This document shows, one piece after another, positions 12,200 through 25,960 of a stretch of DNA of 64,000 bases (within the stretch, counting starts at the first letter, position 1; every line of letters begins with the position of its first letter). The position numbers and the translations under genes are program-made. The notes beneath the pieces are model-generated. The model saw only the letters and a list, made by a program, of their open reading frames with translations, had not been told where the DNA came from and made no database searches. The DNA comes from Chondrilla cf. caribensis (Eukaryota; Porifera; Demospongiae; Chondrillida; Chondrillidae), in assembly GCA_964020155.1 (NCBI GenBank), contig OZ026546.1, positions 3,782,900 to 3,846,899 of the forward strand. The letters run 5' to 3'.

Positions 12200-13120
12200 T
12201 CTTTCAAATCTACTGGTATGTAAAGCATGTCAATGTAAACACTTCAGAGGAAAACAATTTATGTTTATTGTAAATAGATTATTTGTAGGGGTTAGTATTG
12301 TAAACAACACTATACTGTGTGTCTATGTAGCATATGTACACAGTACATAAGAATATACATGTAGCTAGTGTACTTATATAACATATGAGTACAGGCTAAT
12401 TCTGCATGTAACACAAGTGGATGTTTGATGTTTCCAGCTTTGATAAATGCATCCAAAATTCACACATGTACTTAAAATGTTCACAGGTGAACAATACCTT
12501 AGCACACAGCACTTCATTAGAGATGGTAGCACTTGCAGGGTTTTACAACTGAGCTTGTTCATTGGGCAATCTTACTATAATTTACCGTCGGGGTCTCTGT
12601 TTGTTTGTTTATTCGCGAACTCCTCGATCCGACGGTTCGCATCTGATCGACGCCAAATTTGCCAGACGTCCTCAGCGCCACCCGTGAAGTATACTAAGGG
12701 GGTTGGCGTTTCGTTTTAGGCCTTTCTTCTAGAATTCGAACGAAACCGTACTATCCGCCGTACTTGAAAGGCGCCATTTTCATGACACGTTTACGGACAA
12801 ATACGCCCGTAGGGCGGGTAATTCATACTGGCAGCCATCTTGTTGGCATGAACACCATAGTCCACACATCACATGCAGTGAGTGAGTGTTGTGAATGGAT
12901 TTGAAAGTGAGGACGACCTCACTGTTATGGTGAAACTTGGAGTGTGCACAGCAGCTATCTTCATTTTCTAGACACTTTGTTAAAATGAACACATCTGCAT
13001 TTGTCAAAGGTAATGAGACTCTTCTGGCATGCATGGATTTGAAAACATGTTGCTGTGTCTCATGATCGGAGAAATTGTGGGTTTGAACTGAGGTTGCATG
13101 ACACACCGGCCTTCATTCGA
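12200..13120. repeat. Receptor-upstream segment duplicated at 22895-23420
   Basis: 12208-12510 matches 22890-23150 (shared AAATCTACTGGT, TGTCTATGTA, ACACAAGTGGATGT, CATCCAAAATTCACACATG). 12880-13110 matches 23155-23400 (ATGGATTTGAAAGTGAGGA, CCTCACTGTTATGGTGAAAC). Between these blocks this copy has an extra segment of about 300 bp (12560-12845), absent from the other. It lies 5' of receptor 3, while the other copy lies 5' of the deleted receptor pseudogene. Confidence 0.8.
12560..12845. other. CpG-containing insertion of unknown type
   Basis: A stretch richer in CG than its surroundings (CGATCCGACGGTTCGCATC, GACGCCAAATTTGCCAGACG, GCCCGTAGGGCGGG). It interrupts the duplicated flank and is missing from the paralogous segment near 23150, so it was inserted here or lost there. 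No inverted repeats or long reading frame identify it. The base composition suggests a young mobile sequence or transferred fragment. Confidence 0.45.
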
Positions 13121-13255
13121 AAGTATGATACAAACCTTCAACAGAATGCAACAATCGCTCATTCCTATTCTGGGAATGTGTATGCTTTATGACGAAGCAG
13201 TAGGAAGGGACACTGAAAGTACATACCAAATAACTTATGTAACAGGCCCAATTTT
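13040..13255. repeat. Flanking-repeat copy 2
   Basis: Same element as at 7015 and 26990, in the same orientation (ATTCGAAAGTATGATAC, CCTTCAACAGAATG, GACGAAGCAGTAGGAAGG, GACACTGAAAGTAC). It lies about 2 kb upstream of stalk gene A. Confidence 0.75.
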
Positions 13256-13329
13256 ATTATAATGTGTGTAAACAAACTGTAATACACCCTTAAATTACGA
13301 ATGTGATCTGCATACAAACTGTACGTATG

Positions 13330-15293
13330 ATGCAGATCACATTCCAGATTCTCTATGATGGTCCCTTTGAGTAGAAGAATTCTATATGTTTTAAGGCTGT
13401 TGGTCTATGACCAACTTATCCTCTATCCAGTGAAACAGCACATAGTGTACACACGATAAGCTTCATTTTACCATCATTATTACCAAGGACCTGTTTTAAA
13501 TGGCATAATCCCCACTCTATGCATTCTATTATGCATTTATAAGTGTTGTGATTGCTGTATAGCGGATACGCTTCAGGCGATCGGGGTACAGTACAGACGA
13601 AATATTTGTAGTGTGTAGGGGTGGCTGGTATCAGAGCTTATCTACCTGCTCAAGTGTATTCATAGTGCCTTATCAGATATCTCTCACTACAGAAATATCC
13701 TTGGCGATGAGCATATACGTACACAATATATAGTATAACATCCAATATGCATGTATTTGTACTATTCACAAAAGTACATTATACACTACTACGTATTTAT
13801 ACTTGTACTTTCATACAAATCACTCAATATAGATTTACACTTGTAACATACAGTATACATCTGTATTAAGTGTACATCAATCATACACATACAAAATAAT
13901 CTTGCGGTTCGTGGAAGGAACTAGTCGAAGTGTATCACAGAGACAAAAGTGGGGAAAGGACTGAGAGAAATTTCACCGGAGTTTACAATGAGGAAACATC
14001 ACCTCATCACATCTGGTAAGAACCTTGGAACAGAATAAATTCACAGTAGCTTGTAAGTTAGTACTGCAGCTACTACATATAATAATTTGTGTATACGTTA
14101 GTATTTACTGTATACACAATATATACATACTACAGATAATATGAGGCACTCCAAATAAGCAAATATCTACTTCCTGATTTTGTGTATTATGTTTAGTCTC
14201 TGCCAGGTAATCATATTTTTGGAAAATTATCACAAGTACTCAAAAAGTCATTTGATCCAACCATGATAATAAGGTGGAATACAGCACGCTGTGCATACAT
14301 ATGTCACACCTGCATGCCTTCTCAGGACTAATAATGTGCACCAGATCAGTCAATCTAAGTGTCTGTACACCTTATAAGGCAGACTGAGTGCAGAGTTTGG
14401 GGTAAGATGTAGTGCTGAGGAGTGAAACTCCAAGGAGGATGTGGGATGGGATGGGATGCTCCTCCTTCCATGGAAAGGTTTGGGACAGAATGATAGTACA
14501 CAATCATGCAATGTAGACCTTGCACATCCACGTATGAATAATTTACTAAAATACTGGTTGAAGATGAGTGATTAGTAAATAAAGTGATAATGACCACTTG
14601 TAACGTACATAGTATTTACACGTACACAAGAGCTGTCCTTTTTAGTCTGATGGTATGCAAATTTGGCAGAAAAGTTTGTGGGAAAACATGGGTGCTAGTT
14701 GTGAGTCCCCTCCCATCCCCTCCACCTCCTATGATGACCGGATGTTCACTCCAGGTCACCACAGCTCCCCCATGCAAGGGACATGTACCAAACTGGAGGT
14801 CTGTACTTTCAGACATAGGTCTTACATTATCTTACTGCATTCATCATTTGTAGGTTGAAATGACTGTGTGGGTGAGCTGCTACTTGTTATAAGAAAGGAT
14901 GAGAAGACATTAGTTTCATACACAAATATTTGTGTGGAGGTGAGTGCTTCTTGGGATATTATTCTTCTACCACCCATGAAATGTACGGTATTTATGTGAC
15001 ACCTTAGATACCTCAGAAACAATGACCAAATTAAGTATGACTTACACCAGTCCTCCAGTAAGATTATATACAAAGGTATACAAGTGTACAGAATGTACAT
15101 GAGAAAAAAGGCAGTAAGGTGATCCGAAACAAATTAATGGTACTTTATGTGTCATCATAAGTTTCATGAAGAATATAGGCAGTATGTACATAGAACTAAT
15201 AGGCATGGCATCTGTAAGGATTCTCGAGATCCCTCCCATTTGGGAATTTAATGTAAACTTTATGCAAAATAAGTGGAATTCATAAACAGTAAA
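13330..15293. other. 5' flank of stalk gene A, duplicated before gene B
   Basis: Parts of this region are paralogous to 27690-29667: the block around 13560-13690 (TCAGAGCTTATCTACCTGCT, AAGTGTATTCATA) and around 13900-14010 (CAATGAGGAAACATCACCTCATCACA versus its copy near 28850). The second block contains a short ATG frame and a possible donor (GGTAAGAA at 14017) here, but the donor is not kept in the copy, so a 5' untranslated exon is possible and not proven. A conserved TTTATGCAAA lies about 25 nt before the ATG of gene A and again before gene B. Confidence 0.5.
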
Positions 15294-18246
<2,953 letters not shown>

Positions 18247-19095
18247 TATAATTTGGAAACAGTAGCCCCACATACTGAGATATAGGACACTTGCTCACCA
18301 CAGTAATTGCTGTAGCAGTTTTGGGACTAATAATAGTAATAATGCACTACATAAGGATACATGTACTGAATGCATGCCACAAATGGAATACTAGAGTTAT
18401 ACACTGCTTTACAAACATACAAACATACAGAAAATGCATAATTACAGAAAGTTACATGCAAGCTACAGAATGTACAGTATGTACAAGTACGTATATCGTA
18501 CATATATACAGTACATATTGTACAGTACAGTACAGTACTGTTACACAACACATCATTATGGTATAGGTAAAGCCAGAACTAACACAATATATGAATATGC
18601 CTGAAAATAATAATATATTATACCAAAATATGCAATATATATTATGTATACACACATATAAAATACACACTAAATACTATGATGATACAGTATATTGCAT
18701 TGACACGAATTAGAAACGAAACATGTAATTCAAGTTAGAAAATTCATGGGCCGGGACTGTTGCCCCCACACTTGAATCACTTTGGCGTCTTTATCAGATT
18801 CAAAACAACATTCGCTGAAGATATTATGTTCGGTGAGGCTTTCGCGCTCAAATTTAAGTCTTTTTTCTTAATCTCGGCATTTTGAAATTGGCCATCTTAT
18901 TTCCGGCATTATAAATTATTGTATGAATTCACTGTTGCGATTTTATATAGGAACACATATTATTATATTGGACGAGCAGAACATGAAGTTGAAATGAAAA
19001 GGGCTATGCCTACGGACTCCCTTAAACATAGTGTATTGAAATGATATGAACTGGAATAATCACATCATAATCCATCCACAGGAAGTATAAGGATA
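18247..19095. other. Intergenic between genes A and D
   Basis: AT-rich, many GTACATA words, no gene seen. The last 20 bases before the gene D ATG (GGAAGTATAAGGATAATG) are shared with gene E (GAGAAGTATAAGGATTATG), so the proximal 5' leader was duplicated with the gene. Confidence 0.5.
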
Positions 19096-20913
19096 ATGTT
19101 CGCAGTTCAAGTGGTACTGGCTTACGTACTTGCTACTCTTTCAGGCTGTCAAACTACAGGTAAACACCACAGTATATACATAATTAGTGTAGAAAATTTT
19201 AACCATGGGTATACTAAAAAGCAGTGGCATAATATGTACAGCACATATGAATAATGATTAAGAATTTTGTCCCTAAATACAGGTTGTACCTACTTGAGCA
19301 GAAGTATTGCTAGCTATTAAAATAGATGGCCAGACTGAGTGTACCTCATACTGTACATACAGAAACCTCCATAATATTATTATGCTACCATATATTGGGA
19401 AAGATTAGCAGAAAGTATATTTGGAAAATTAGGATTTGTGGCTTTTATTTTTGGACATTTGACACTAGTTGTAATCTCATTCATTACCTATCCCCCATCC
19501 ACACCAATTTCATCCACACATTAAACATGTGTGTACTAGTAGAGTGAATTTCTTCAATGAATTGGTCACCTAATAATGGACTAGAACAATTATGTACCAT
19601 GTTGGTGGGAAATATGATATCACTGGCAGTTACGTAGCTCTTCACATGGTCAATTCACAATTGTCAATACCACGCCAATATTATTTCCCATTGTACTGGC
19701 CATCCACTATACATACTCCAATAATGACACTGTTCCTTTGGGAAACAGCCACAAAGAACGTTAACACAAAGTCTGATTGTAACAACTACATAATAGTAAC
19801 GTAGCTGAAACGATGCCATCAAGGTTTAATTCAAAGCATCCTTTAACATGTGCATATACTCAATACAGGGGTTCAATACATATTCACTTTGGTGAAAGTG
19901 AGTAGTCTTCTCAATACACATTGCATGTAACAGTGAAATAATTTCATTTTTCAACTACAAATCGAACTATGCATAATTATAAATGATATACGTAATGTAT
20001 AATTAATATAACATTTTTTCATAATGATAATCTCAATGTACACGAAAATATCTAATCCATTTTCTAAGGTATCAGACTGAGAGATTTGCACATATATTGA
20101 GTTGAGGTGTAACAGTGATATTATGGACTATCATGTATTGCCTGTGTTTGGAATAGTTATTGTTATTAGTTATTAGTGTTATTAACTACATACTCGCATT
20201 GTAATATTACACGTGAGTAGTTTTAGACAGTGTTATTACCTGTAGAAGAAGAACATTCAATTTGCTATAATAATCAGCTTATTGCAATTGGGATAAAAGA
20301 ATCCTCAAGTAAACTAGCCCGAGCCTGTTATAGATGTATGTACATAATATGATTGATATATGATTAATTTGAATCTGAAAATTATTCCTCATATTTAGAA
20401 TCATCCAATGTCACATTCAATGTAACCATGGGATTTCTAGGTGGAGGAACTACAAGAACTGTATGTGTGAATTCAACCTTCACTATCATTTGTAGACACA
20501 GCAGTACAACTACAGATCCAGCATGGCTGACAAGCAGGCTGCCCAGATCTGTTCTGAATTACCGAAATGACCTCTATAATATGGTTCTACATACAGAGTT
20601 TGTGCATACACTTCAAGTTGGACCAGTACCACTTGATAAGGAGTGGAATGGGTCTACTTTTACTTGCTACTACAGGAGGGGGTCAACACAATACTACAGT
20701 AATCCTGTAAGACTCTATATTGCAGGTATGCACATGCACATACATGTAGTATGTAAAAGTACATAGTATGATCTATGACTGAAGAGGCTTACACATATAC
20801 ACACAGACGTATATAGGGTACACACGCACGCACGCACACATGCACACACATAGCAAATGTACACACACACACACAAGTGTGTGTGATCTGTGAAGTGTGC
20901 ATATCACACACAT

Positions 20914-20989
<76 letters not shown>

Positions 20990-21008
20990 ATGCATACACA
21001 TAGCAAAT

Positions 21009-21100
<92 letters not shown>

Positions 21101-21121
21101 GCATGCATACACATAGCAAAT

Positions 21122-21196
<75 letters not shown>

Positions 21197-21752
21197 TGTG
21201 ATCTGTGAAGTGTGCATATCTACCGTACACTCCTACTGTATGATGTATGCAGATTGCAGTGTGACAGTCCTGAGTAGTACAACAGTAATTAACAAGAAAA
21301 ACTCAGTGGAAGTCACTAGTGCTGGTAAGTACGTACTTCAAGTTGTGAGATTGCTGAATCCCAGGTTGAGCAAAACTGTTTGTTGTGCTAGGGAAATAAT
21401 TTCAAACTTGCAGCTTAGTTTGCATGGTGAGCGAGGATTGATTACAAGATTACTAGATGGTACAAATTGAAATATGCCAGACGGTAACAACACTTATGGT
21501 GCATTTGCTTACAACACAGGTGATCATAACTTGATACCAATCTTAGTGCCAGTGTCAATCATAAGCACTGCAGCACTGATCGCCATGATCACATGCACAG
21601 TGGTCATTGGAAGCTGTACCGCGTTAGCACACAAGAGAAAGAAAAGAAAAGAATTGGAGAAGAAGGAACAAGATATTAGGGAGATTGAAAATATAGCAAT
21701 GCAAACTAGTCCAGCATACCTTGAACTGGAGACCATTACAAGAAATCTCTGA
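19096..21752 (+). CDS. Ig gene D: single Ig-like domain type I receptor with YLEL tail
   Basis: Four exons: 19096-19159, 20399-20725, 21253-21324, 21520-21752, all joined in phase 1 with GT-AG ends. The product is 231 residues. Residues 1-21 form the signal peptide (VVLAYVLATLSG). Residues 22-130 are one Ig-like domain encoded by one symmetrical phase-1 exon. C53 and C111 form the likely B-F strand disulfide, W64 is the core Trp, and the F strand reads STFTCYY. C44 and C132 could form an extra bond. Sequons occur at N25, N29, N46 and N105. TM is about 160-190. The tail has a strongly basic then acidic helix (HKRKKRKELEKKEQDIREIE) and ends SPAYLELETITRNL. YLEL fits a YxxL/YxxΦ motif for SH2 or adaptor binding but not a strict ITIM. 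A poly(A) signal AATAAA lies at 21864. Gene E has the same structure. Candidate cell-surface recognition receptor. Confidence 0.8.
20818..21193. repeat. Compound (CA)n array in intron 2 of gene D
   Basis: Three CA blocks separated by nearly the same interruption (TGCATACACATAGCAAATGTACAC near 20840, 20990 and 21105). The array is flanked on both sides by GTGTGTGATCTGTGAAGTGTG (20876 and 21193), so a higher-order unit was duplicated. Gene E also has a CA array in this intron. Confidence 0.95.
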
Positions 21753-21839
21753 TAAAAAAGAGAGCAAGAACAAGCATAACATTATCATGATAGCATTTTC
21801 TTAGAATATAATATATTACCTATATTACCATCTTGAGAC

Positions 21840-22460
21840 AGTACATACAGAGCTGTATTAGAAAATAAATGTAACAACACGCTAAATGCTTATGGTTTGT
21901 CAACGTCATATAGGCAGACTCTCGCTTCACAAAACACGAAATGGCAAGTTGAGGCCAGACCCTTGCTCGTGGGACTAAATCCCATTGATAAGTAATGAGG
22001 CGAGCATAAGTCTATACGCCTTGGGAGTAGGCTACTGTTATAGCTTATACTACGTGAAGCCTGCTACTAGAGTCATGGGTTGGAATAAAATAAAGCACAA
22101 TCCACTAGTTTCAGTATTACCACGCGAAAATGACGGTTGTGTACCTTTGAAGCCGCTCCCTAATTCTCATTTTGATCCAATTCGCTCGAAAACCGCGGTG
22201 GTAAGTTGTCTCACCCTTGTGAGGAATCCAAAATCAAAATTAATGCTTTAGTTCGCAAAACAACCTCCATTTTCACAGCCACGCCCAAGGTTGCCTTTAC
22301 GTCACATGCCGTTAACGCCCTCGTACCTTCGTGTCGGTACGTACTTATGTCTTATGCGCAGACGATTAAGGAAGGTCTGATAAACTTAGCCGCCTTGTAA
22401 TAACAGCATATAACACAAAATACAGTACATAATTACACCTGACAGCAGAATTGTATAGTC
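21840..22460. repeat. Shared spacer, copy 1 (also 25140-25960 and 40830-41530)
   Basis: Lies between the 3' end of gene D and the converging receptor pseudogene. Shared words include GGTTTGTCAACGT, CAGACCCTTGCTCG, TAATGAGGCGAGCATA, GGTGTACC-like TTTGAAGCCGCTCCC, CTCGAAAACCGCGGTGG and GCAGACGATTAAGGAAGGTC. Copy 2 carries a MITE and copy 3 a foldback insertion, both absent here, so this copy shows both empty sites. The small open frames inside it are not conserved in the other copies. Confidence 0.85.
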
Positions 22461-22516
22461 ATGAGACACCGCAAGTAAGTAAGAGTAACTGTATCTTCTT
22501 GTGTTGAGAAAGGGCT

Positions 22517-22792
22517 TCACTTCTGCACGATTTTCTTCTCTCTCCCACAGGGATTGCAGGATGGAAAAGGTTTACTTATACACCAAACTGCAATTGGTTT
22601 GAAGTACACAAATATCAAAACAGGTGGTGGAACAAGGGAGAGGTTCAGCATTGCATATGCAGAGTAGATACCAGCTGGTAGAGGTCTGCTGAAATCCCCA
22701 GTCTCAGTTTCTTCCACTGGTACAGAGAAAGTGGCTATTAGTGGCGGGACAACCTGTCCTACAATGTTGATGAAGTTTCCAATAAGTAGGAG
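22517..22792 (-). pseudogene. Deleted 7TM receptor pseudogene (paralogue of receptor 6)
   Basis: Encodes only the last part of a receptor: from LLIGNFINIVGQVVPPLIA (TM6) through loop 3 (VEETETGDFSRPLPAG) and TM7 (SLVPPPVLIFVYFKP) to the tail ending GREKKIVQK, close to receptor 6 from 41594. At about 22793 the similarity to the receptor stops, and about 100 nt further the sequence matches receptor 3 upstream DNA (12208). The missing piece is therefore the N terminus through TM5 plus the promoter-proximal DNA, removed as one internal deletion. Without a start and five helices it cannot make a receptor. Confidence 0.85.
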
Positions 22793-22894
22793 ACAAGTAA
22801 TTCAAGTTCAAAAACTAGTTGGGATGCCGCCCACCGCTCTCGAGTTACTTGTTTTTTTTAGGTTCTTTCTTGACGTGCTCTCGCTCCTTCAAAT

Positions 22895-23420
22895 CTACTG
22901 GTGCGTAAAGAATGTCATGATGAATGTACATTATATGTAGGTGTTGGTATTGTAAATGACACTATGCTGCATGTCTATGTATCCTATCTACACAGTACAT
23001 AAGAATACACGTATATTTATAACATACGAGTATTCTGCATGTAACACAAGTGGATGTCTAGTGACGCTCCCAGCTTTGAAAAAGGCATCCAAAATTCACA
23101 CATGTACCTAAAACGTTCACAGGACCTGGTGAACAATACCTTAGTACACAACATGTGAGTGTTGTTAATGGATTTGAAAGTGAGGATGACCTCACTGTTA
23201 TGGTGAAACTTGAAGTGTGCACAGTAGCTATCTTCGTTTTCTAGACACTTTGTTAAAATAAAAAAAATAAAAATGCATTATTATAATATGAGCAAATCTG
23301 TAAGTAAAATTAATTATGCTGTGAATCTGAACATGGATTTGAAGGTGTTTAGAGAAATTGTGGTTTTGAGCTAAGGTTTCATAACACAGTGTATTGTATA
23401 ATATGTATTACACATTATTA
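22895..23420. repeat. Receptor-upstream segment, copy of 12200-13120
   Basis: See the entry at 12200. It lacks the CpG-containing insertion and continues past 23330 (GAGAAATTGTGG, GTGATCTGCATA), matching 13065 and 13295. Confidence 0.8.
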
Positions 23421-23510
23421 CGCATGTGATCTGCATATAAACTGTAAGAATATACATTAGGAATATGGAATAAAACTAATTATTATAGTAATATTAGAGA
23501 CATTTACATG

Positions 23511-23590
23511 TATATATAATTATATATATATATATATGTATGTTCATAGTATATAAATATATATATATATATATCTATATATATATATTG
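23511..23590. repeat. (AT)n tract
   Basis: Two TATATA blocks about 70 nt upstream of the receptor 5 ATG. The tract may act as an AT-rich promoter element or simply be a microsatellite. Confidence 0.9.
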
Positions 23591-23662
23591 TCCATAATTG
23601 TATGAAGTAATATACCTTTGTGTAAGGTAAAGTGAGCTAAACGTAGTAGTTCTTGTGTTGTT

Positions 23663-24637
23663 ATGGACAAGTTAGTCCGTACGAATGGACAAATGGTCAA
23701 TATATCTTGGATTAGTAGGAATGACAGCAATGGAACAGGACAGGAAGACCCAGTTGGCTTTGGATATTACAGCTTGTTCATCTCCATATTCTTCATTGCC
23801 CCAGCTACCATCATCAACATTCTCCTGCTGGTGTCAATTGTCACTGCAAAAACTATCCCAGTTACAATCAGACTGGTCCTTGCAAACATAGTAGCAGCCT
23901 CCTTGCTACTCATTGCAGGAACCTTTGGCCATACCATGAATACGGTCTTTCTTTCAGGTTTCCAATATCTTCCTCAGTCTGAGACAGTTTGCAGGATGGC
24001 TGTAATCCTTCTAGTCTGTGGAAGCTCGGCGAGGTTGTTACATATGACTACCTATGCTACAGTGCTCTATCTCCTGGTCCGTCATGGAAGAAAAAGGGTT
24101 AAATTCACCCCAGCAGCTGTAGCAACTGTTCTCATGTGGCTATTGGCCACTGTACCACATTTGGTACTAGGAGCTCCTCCTGTACTTGGTATTATCTTCC
24201 TTGAGGGAACAGATTGCTTTCATATTGGGGTGGGCACTGTTACCTACGTATATGCTTTTTCCTGCCTCACCTTCTATGGAGGGGGCAGTTTCAGTATCAG
24301 TACAGTAATGGCTGTAATGAGTTTACGCTACATCAGGAAAAACACCATCACTAAAGATACCAAACTTTTTAAAGCAATGTTGAAGTTCTCCATGTTTCTG
24401 CTCTTTGGAAACACTGTGAACGTCATAGGAATCATGGTCCCCTTTACAATTGCGGCATTCTACCCTCTCTACCCCGAGGACCATTCCGCATCTATAACCA
24501 GAATCCTTCACTACGTTGAAGGTGTGGTCATTCTTCTCTCACTACTCCCCACCCCAATATTCATGCTGGTGTACATAAGACCAGTGCAACAGCGTCTCAA
24601 GCGCATCATCTGCCCTTGCTGTGCCACCAAGTCTTAA
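23663..24637 (+). CDS. Intronless 7TM (GPCR-like) receptor 5, opposite strand
   Basis: Single exon, 324 residues, the only receptor in the window read on the plus strand. The N terminus has three sequons (NIS near 13, NDS near 21, NGT near 24). TM1 holds the conserved Asn (ATIINILLLV), loop 1 reads AKTIPVTIRLVLANI. TM3 starts with Cys (VCRMAVILL) and ends LYLLVRHGRKR with no DRY. Loop 2 Cys is in TDCFHIG. TM6 reads FLLFGNTVNVIG..VP, TM7 LLSLLPTPIFMLVYIRP, followed by a short basic tail (RLKRIICPCCATKS) with two adjacent Cys that could be palmitoylated. It stands alone as a subfamily, closer in loop 1 (EKT/AKT-IPV) to the 44-60 kb group than to its neighbours. Its inverted position between two pseudogenes suggests later insertion into the module. 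Confidence 0.9.
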   Translation: MDKLVRTNGQMVNISWISRNDSNGTGQEDPVGFGYYSLFISIFFIAPATIINILLLVSIVTAKTIPVTIRLVLANIVAASLLLIAGTFGHTMNTVFLSGFQYLPQSETVCRMAVILLVCGSSARLLHMTTYATVLYLLVRHGRKRVKFTPAAVATVLMWLLATVPHLVLGAPPVLGIIFLEGTDCFHIGVGTVTYVYAFSCLTFYGGGSFSISTVMAVMSLRYIRKNTITKDTKLFKAMLKFSMFLLFGNTVNVIGIMVPFTIAAFYPLYPEDHSASITRILHYVEGVVILLSLLPTPIFMLVYIRPVQQRLKRIICPCCATKS

Positions 24638-24809
24638 GTATTGCCACATCCATATGGCAGGCATCAACCCATAATTAATGTTCATTTATGTTCTATAATC
24701 AAAAATTGATACATTTTATCCTTTTAGAATTGTATACTGTATTCTTGCATTGATTAATTTGGTATTATTGATAGTTATTGAAGTACAATAGCTTGAAATA
24801 TGTGCATAT

Positions 24810-25080
24810 TATGTACATGCACATGTACAAACACAAGAGTAAATGAAACATGGGCTCACAACATACTTGGAAAACATGTGTGACACTGTGGCCATGTGAT
24901 TAAACCTCAAATAGTTATACACACAAGACAGTGTGCATATCTACCATACACTCCTACTGTATGATGTATGCAGATTACAGTGTGACAGTCCTGAGTAGTA
25001 CAACAGTAATTAACATGAAAATCTTGAACTGGAGACCATTGCAAGAAATCTATGATAAAAAGAGAGCAAGAACAAGCATA
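24810..25080 (+). pseudogene. Remnant of an Ig-family (D/E) gene
   Basis: 24810-24930 resembles the end of intron 2 of gene E (about 39735-39855). It is followed by the complete acceptor and start of exon 3 (GATGTATGCAG then ATTACAGTGTGACAGTCC, 24964 on). After ATTAACATGAAAAT the sequence jumps to the last codons of exon 4 (CTTGAACTGGAGACCATTGC, ending TGA near 25054). About half of exon 3, the next intron and the membrane segment are deleted. The exon 3 Cys codon TGC is TAC here. No signal peptide or Ig exon is nearby. The 3' flank then continues as spacer copy 2. Confidence 0.82.
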
Positions 25081-25139
25081 ACATCATCATGATAGCATTA
25101 TTTTTTCTTAAAATATAATATATTACCTATAATTACCAT

Positions 25140-25960
25140 CTTGAGACAGTACATACAGTGCTGTATTAGAAATGTTAATGTAATAATACGCTACATGCTT
25201 ACGGTTTGTCAACGTTATACAGGTAGATTCCCGCTTCACAAAACACAAAAATGGCAAGTTGAGGCCAGACCCTTGCTCGTGGGACAACACCCCATTGAAA
25301 AATAATGAGGTGAGCATAGGTATAAGCCTCAAAAGTGGCAGTAGGCTACTGTTATAGCTTATACTACATGGAACACTGCTACTAGAGTCATGGGTTGGTA
25401 AAATAAAGCACATTCCACTAGTTTCAGTATTACCATGTGAAAATGACGGTTGTGTACCTTTGAAGCCGCTCCCTAATTCTCATTTTGATCTAATTCGCTC
25501 GAAAACCGCGGTGGTAAGTTACCTCACCCTTGTGAGCAATCCAAAATCAAATGCTTTAGTTCACAAAACAATCTCCATTTTCACAGCCATGCCCAAGATT
25601 GCCTCCGCAATTTACGACATGATCACACGACGTTAACACCCGTGTATGGTCGTGTCGTTACGTACTATGAAACCTTGCTAATCCGACACCTCTATAATCC
25701 AACATTCTTTCTAATCCGACCATTATATGAGGTACAGTCACTATATATAAGTATGGTAGTAGCAACTCCATAATCCAACAACCTCCTAATCCAACATTAT
25801 TCTCAGTTCCCATTGAGTTTCGGATAAGAGAGTTTTCACTGTATATACCTATGTCTTATAACTATATGTGCAGACGATTAAGGAAGGTCCGAAAATCCTA
25901 ACCGTCTTGAAATTACGTATAACAGTATATCACACAATGCAATGCAAAATTACACATGAG
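25140..25960. repeat. Shared spacer, copy 2
   Basis: Paralogous to 21840-22460 and interrupted by a Tigger-like MITE at 25665. It follows the Ig-family remnant exactly as copy 1 follows gene D, so it dates the remnant to the same duplication. Confidence 0.85.
25665..25841. mobile_element. Tigger/pogo-like MITE, complete
   Basis: 177 bp flanked by TA. Left end CTATGAAACCTTGCTAATCC; right end, reversed, CAGTGAAAACTCTCTTATCC. Repeated TAATCCGACA / TAATCCAACA words are typical of the family. The matching site in spacer copy 1 (about 22345, GTACGTACTTATGTC) is empty, proving insertion. It has no coding capacity. Confidence 0.85.

Noticed and set aside
19096..21752. ITIM in the tail of gene D
   Set aside because: The residue two before Tyr is Pro (SPAYLEL), so it does not meet the I/V/L/S-x-Y-x-x-I/V/L/ pattern; described only as YxxL.
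21985..22251. 88-codon frame in the shared spacer
   Set aside because: Broken in the copies at 25140 and 40830, so it is not under coding constraint.
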